In this document: positions 4,684-5,276 of the stretch, piece by piece | Numbering within the stretch: position 1 is the stretch's first letter | Layout: every line of letters starts with the position of its first letter | Assembly: GCA_022707665.1 (NCBI GenBank) | Contig: JAKJAE010000229.1 | Span: 1 to 5,276, forward strand | DNA from: Chloroflexota bacterium | GTDB lineage: Bacteria; Chloroflexota; Anaerolineae; B4-G1; SLSP01 | Length of the DNA stretch: 5,276 bases | Direction: 5' to 3' | The notes under the pieces: model-generated | The model's database searches: none | What the model was told of the DNA's origin: nothing | What the model saw: the letters and a program-made list of their open reading frames with translations, nothing else | Translations under genes and position numbers: made by a program

Positions 4684-5276
4684 ATGGAACTTACGGATGA
4701 ACAATGGGCAATCGTTGAGCCGCTGCTTCCCAAGGTACCCCGCCGGGCTGACGGGCGCGGAAGACCCCGATTGCCCGATCGGGAGATCCTGGACGGCATC
4801 TTGTGGATATTGCGTACCGGTGCGCCTTGGCACGATCTGCCCGACCGGTATCCCTCATACCAGACTGCCATCGGCGCTTCCAGGAGTGGCGTAAGGCGGG
4901 CGTCTTTGAAGCCGTCTTGCGGGCGCTGGCCCAGGACTTACGCCAGCGCGGCGGTCTGGATCTCGACGAATGCTTCATCGATGGCACCTTTGTCATCGCT
5001 AAAAAGGGGGGCCTGAGGTGGGAAAGACCAAGCGGGGCAAAGGTACGAAGCTCATGGCAGTGGCAGACCGCGCTGGTCTTCCTCTCGCCATATGCACAGA
5101 CAGTGCTTCGCCACACGAAGTGACGCTGGTGCAGAAGACGCTGGAGGCGCTCTGGGTGGACGAACTTCCCCCGCGCCTGATCGGTGACAAAGCCTACGAT
5201 AGTGACCCTTTGGACCAGCAGTTGGCGGAGCAAGGGATCGACATGATCGCCCCCCATCGCCGCAACCGGCGCAAGC
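4684..5276 (+). pseudogene. IS5-family transposase, broken by two -1 frame changes, partial at right edge
   Basis: A DDE transposase with the N-terminal DUF4096-type region reads MELTDEQWAIVEPLLPKVP then GAPWHDLPDRYPSYQT (frame from 4684). The family sequence continues one frame back as CHRRFQEWRKAGVFEAV from 4866, through [18 protein letters not shown], then one frame back again after about 5011 as [20 protein letters not shown] to [10 protein letters not shown] at the right edge. The first catalytic Asp (FIDGT) is at 4980-4982 and the second (IGDKAYD) at 5186-5188; the Glu and C-terminus lie outside. The change at 5001-5013 falls in A5G6 (G_GGG_GGC is a possible slippery heptamer), and IS427-group elements are known to split here, so it may be programmed recoding. 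The change at 4864-4868 has no slippery sequence and looks like a one-base deletion, so the copy is probably inactive. The ATG follows AGAGGA and keeps the family's usual N-terminus. Confidence 0.87.
5001..5013 (+). other. A5G6 run, candidate -1 frameshift site
   Basis: The run AAAAAGGGGGGCC encodes the KKGG just before the family's [11 protein letters not shown] segment. Codons AAG GGG GGC in the upstream frame allow both ribosomal positions to slip back one base onto GGG GGG. Downstream, the correct continuation is in the -1 frame. An ordinary length change in the homopolymer, or a sequencing error, would look the same. Confidence 0.5.

Larger units (their letters stand above)
4627..5276 (+). 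mobile_element. IS5-family insertion sequence (IS427-like), left part only
   Basis: The transposase at 4684 belongs to the IS5 family, and the element continues past the right edge. The left end must lie between the glycosyltransferase start (4598) and 4655. A CTAG at 4626-4629, matching the CTAR/TA-type targets of IS5-family groups, followed by AACTCATCTCAAAAATGG, makes about 4627-4631 the best guess. The right terminal repeat and target duplication are outside the window, so this boundary is unproven. Confidence 0.7.

Noticed and set aside
4691..5257. 188-residue minus-strand frame opposite the transposase, and plus-strand frame 4619-4894
   Set aside because: The transposase explains the sequence. 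The minus-strand frame has no family features, and the plus-strand frame is out of phase with the conserved protein and starts outside the element.

Overview
The window holds most of a gene set for making a nucleotide-activated 6-deoxy amino sugar, UDP-N-acetyl-L-fucosamine, and putting it into a surface polysaccharide. It is followed by the left part of a damaged IS5-family insertion sequence. All biosynthetic genes lie on the minus strand, so the operon reads from right to left: GT4 glycosyltransferase (4598-3426), CapE/FnlA-type UDP-GlcNAc 4,6-dehydratase/5-epimerase (3429-2389), CapF/FnlB-type reductase with a C-terminal cupin (2280-1162), a 133-residue four-helix-bundle protein of the 23S rRNA intervening-sequence (IVP) family (1104-703), and a CapG/FnlC-type non-hydrolysing UDP-GlcNAc 2-epimerase (631 to beyond the left edge). 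CapE, CapF and CapG are the three successive enzymes from UDP-D-GlcNAc to UDP-L-FucNAc. The glycosyltransferase overlaps capE by four bases (ATGA), so the sugar supply and a sugar-transfer step look translationally coupled.

Two kinds of short repeat are scattered through the operon. One is a 7-base repeat with consensus close to RTCAGAR. It occurs at four places: inside capG, inside capF, and on both sides of the four-helix gene, where the two copies are inverted relative to each other. Because 7 and 3 share no factor, the array is open in all three frames in one direction (encoding a heptad like SEVRGQK) and closed by TGA in all three frames in the other. Both coding-region copies use the open direction. 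The closed copy supplies the stop codon of the four-helix gene. The other repeat is a long imperfect palindrome (2302-2387, CACGGAGACACGGAG type) filling the capE-capF gap.

At the right, a transposase gene on the plus strand (4684 to beyond the right edge) starts just after a perfect 8-bp stem-loop that holds its ribosome-binding site in the loop. The frame is broken twice by -1 shifts, once at an A5G6 run that could be a recoding site and once in ordinary sequence that looks like a plain deletion. The element lies about 30 bases upstream of the glycosyltransferase start and points away from it, so it separates the operon from whatever once stood upstream.

Organism: a high-GC bacterium. Both repeat types and IVP-family genes are, from memory, common in Chloroflexota and some other environmental phyla (Planctomycetota, Deltaproteobacteria-type lineages). 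Chloroflexota is my best guess but is weakly supported. The glycosyltransferase gene is visibly lower in GC (42% in 3901-3960 by hand count) than capE (72% in 2941-3000), which suggests a separate origin. No gene-free stretch exceeds about 110 bases. I see no RNA gene, CRISPR array or clearly novel multi-gene system; the repeat family and its relation to the IVP gene is the most unusual content.
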